Source: UBA1563 sp037440065 (GTDB lineage Bacteria > Bacteroidota > Ignavibacteria > Ignavibacteriales > Ignavibacteriaceae). From it: a stretch of 64,000 nt of DNA. The translations under genes were made by a program, and so were the position numbers. The stretch covers positions 124,001-188,000 of the forward strand of contig JBBIUV010000017.1 of assembly GCA_037440065.1 (NCBI GenBank), given 5' to 3'. Shown here piece after piece: positions 62,575 to 64,000 of the stretch (positions are counted from its first letter, which is position 1; each line of letters opens with the position of its first letter). The notes beneath the pieces were generated by a model. It did no database searches. It saw only the letters and a list, made by a program, of their open reading frames with translations, and was not told where the DNA came from.

Positions 62575-64000
62575 ATGAGATTCAACCTCTTCATCTTGCT
62601 GATGTATTTTGCATGGAGCTTTTGCTACTCGCAATCCGAGCCAAAATGGAAATGGGAAAGAATAAATTACACCTTTCCAGGTGACGTTAATATATTGAGT
62701 GTAGTTTCCGGAAATGATTTCTGGGTAAGAACCACTGAAGGGGATTTAATCCATTACAAAAATGGGGAAGCAAAGACTTACAGAACGATTATATCCCAAA
62801 ACTACACAAGATTATGTTTTACTGCAGTTAAGCAAGATGAATTCATCGCCTCAGCAATGGATATCAAATGGCGGACGCATTTCTATCATTTCTCAAACGG
62901 GAAATGGACCGAAGATTCTTTCGTGTTCCGACTACCGATACAATCGATACACAGCATAAATTCTAATAGAGCTTATGCCGCTGGCAACTTTGGGACACTT
63001 CTGAAATATGAAAATAAAAAGTGGGAAGAATTAAAAACACCACTAAAATCACATATAAATTCTGTTGAAGTTGTCTCACCCCATGAAATATTTCTTCTAA
63101 CAAATTCTGAAGGAGTTTTTCTTTTCGACGGAAATACTTTCAAAAACATTCCGTTTCCAGAAAAGAACAAATGGGATATCCAACAACTCAGAATGCTTTC
63201 TAAAGATAAAATTTTTGCACGGGATAGTAAAAGAAAGCTCTACCGCTACAAAGACAGTAGATTTATTTATGACAACGACGAGAAAAATAAAATCGTTTTT
63301 GCTACACCCGATAATCCAACTTACCGCGATATTGTTTTGATGACATCTCACAGTAGTGATTTTCCTATGCGCATTCCTTCTATCTACATGTTTAACGATT
63401 TAAAAAGTTATCACAAAGATTCTATTCTTTTTGCGGAACGAGGTGGTGTAATTTATAAAGCCGGAATTACAACCGGTAATTATTTTACTAATTTTAGCAA
63501 AGTTTTGGGTATCGAAAGCGATAACTTTACAACTAATCATATTGCCGCTATTTATGATTTTGATAAAAATGGATTGCCGGATATCTTGTCTGTTAGTCGA
63601 AGTTTAACTGAGAATATTTCATTTTATTATAACTCTGCCAATGTTCCTTTCCAAAAAGAAGTGATGCCTCCTTTTAATAGAGAACAGACTTTGGGACCAT
63701 CCGCAGCTTTTCTCGACTACAACTGCGATACCTACACCGATTTTGTCATTGCAAATTCTGATTCGGATGGAATTTCTCTAATTCTTTTTGAGAACAATAA
63801 AAAAGGGAATTTTATTAAGAGAGAAACTATTCCATTATCAATTTATGGGAATTTGCATCAACCGGTGAATCTAAAACCTGTTGATATAGATGCAGACGGA
63901 AGGATGGATATTTGTGTAACTTATTATTATGGTCCGGCTGAGCAGACCGGATATGAATTTATTATCAAGAATTCATTTTTTAGCGGGTTAAGTGAAATTG
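62575..64000 (+). CDS. Partial secreted protein with VCBS/FG-GAP-like repeats
   Basis: An open frame of 475 codons runs from an ATG at 62575 off the right edge. It begins with a signal peptide (MRFNLFILLMYFAWSFCYSQ). The first half has propeller-like repeats such as NGKWTEDSF and AGNFGTLLKYENKKWEELK. The second half has calcium-binding-loop repeats of the VCBS/FG-GAP type: YDFDKNGLPDILSV, DYNCDTYTDFVIAN and VDIDADGRMDICVTYY. The C-terminus is unseen, so T9SS sorting or an attached signalling domain cannot be judged. Confidence 0.85.
   Translation, partial: MRFNLFILLMYFAWSFCYSQSEPKWKWERINYTFPGDVNILSVVSGNDFWVRTTEGDLIHYKNGEAKTYRTIISQNYTRLCFTAVKQDEFIASAMDIKWRTHFYHFSNGKWTEDSFVFRLPIQSIHSINSNRAYAAGNFGTLLKYENKKWEELKTPLKSHINSVEVVSPHEIFLLTNSEGVFLFDGNTFKNIPFPEKNKWDIQQLRMLSKDKIFARDSKRKLYRYKDSRFIYDNDEKNKIVFATPDNPTYRDIVLMTSHSSDFPMRIPSIYMFNDLKSYHKDSILFAERGGVIYKAGITTGNYFTNFSKVLGIESDNFTTNHIAAIYDFDKNGLPDILSVSRSLTENISFYYNSANVPFQKEVMPPFNREQTLGPSAAFLDYNCDTYTDFVIANSDSDGISLILFENNKKGNFIKRETIPLSIYGNLHQPVNLKPVDIDADGRMDICVTYYYGPAEQTGYEFIIKNSFFSGLSEI

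Overview
The window reads as chromosomal DNA of an Ignavibacteria-like member of the Bacteroidota/Chlorobiota superphylum. The evidence is: four secreted proteins ending in the type IX secretion (T9SS) type A sorting domain with the 'NYPNPFNP' signature, a GldC homologue, a large carboxypeptidase-regulatory/TonB-dependent receptor, DUF5916 and DUF5020 proteins, AT-rich coding sequence, and a promoter matching the Bacteroidota TTG-N20-TAnnTTTG pattern. No rRNA, tRNA, insertion sequence or CRISPR array was seen.

Layout. 1-6855: a partial gene, a secreted GH57 glycosidase, a secreted propeller protein and a DUF5916 outer-membrane protein. 7096-12463: truA, an SDR reductase, small membrane proteins, an enoyl-CoA hydratase and an unknown anchored protein. 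12450-15095: a pair of M16 peptidase genes, the second frameshifted. 15253-18435: a TonB-dependent receptor with a strong terminator. 18551-23100: a reverse operon of FKBP isomerase, GH13 amylase, gatB and lepB. 23222-25426: gldC, DUF5020 and two small proteins. 25662-35583: a kdp high-affinity potassium region with an NtrC-type regulator, a detached DUF4118-GAF protein, two microproteins (one is KdpF), kdpA, kdpB, kdpC, a KdpD input half and a separate histidine kinase. 35593-37326: a DnaE homologue lacking its N-terminal half. 38262-44640: an accessory island with orphan membrane proteins, gene remnants, heptamer repeats, an ImmA/IrrE-DUF4411 toxin-antitoxin-like pair, a helical orphan protein and a 21-bp phased array of 19 units. 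44642-56235: a complete branched-chain amino acid operon (ilvD-ilvB-ilvN-ilvC-leuB-leuA-leuC-leuD-cimA) headed by a promoter, an Ile/Leu/Val-rich leader ORF and a long stem-loop. 56444-64000: a DUF1028 protein, a lipoprotein gene with an in-frame stop, two T9SS cargo proteins, a zinc-ribbon protein and a partial VCBS-like secreted protein.

How the genes fit together. The ilv/leu operon makes valine, leucine and isoleucine. Isoleucine probably starts from pyruvate through citramalate, because cimA is present and no threonine deaminase lies in the operon. The kdp region pairs the potassium ATPase with a KdpD split over separate proteins and a sigma-54-type activator in place of the usual OmpR-type KdpE. 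The secreted GH57 and GH13 enzymes, the TonB receptor and the T9SS cargo suggest a polymer-degrading lifestyle. The least explained parts are the 21-bp phased array with its neighbouring orphan protein, and the Ile/Leu/Val leader. Several broken genes (M16, lipoprotein, DnaE half) could be real decay or, for single-base events, assembly error.
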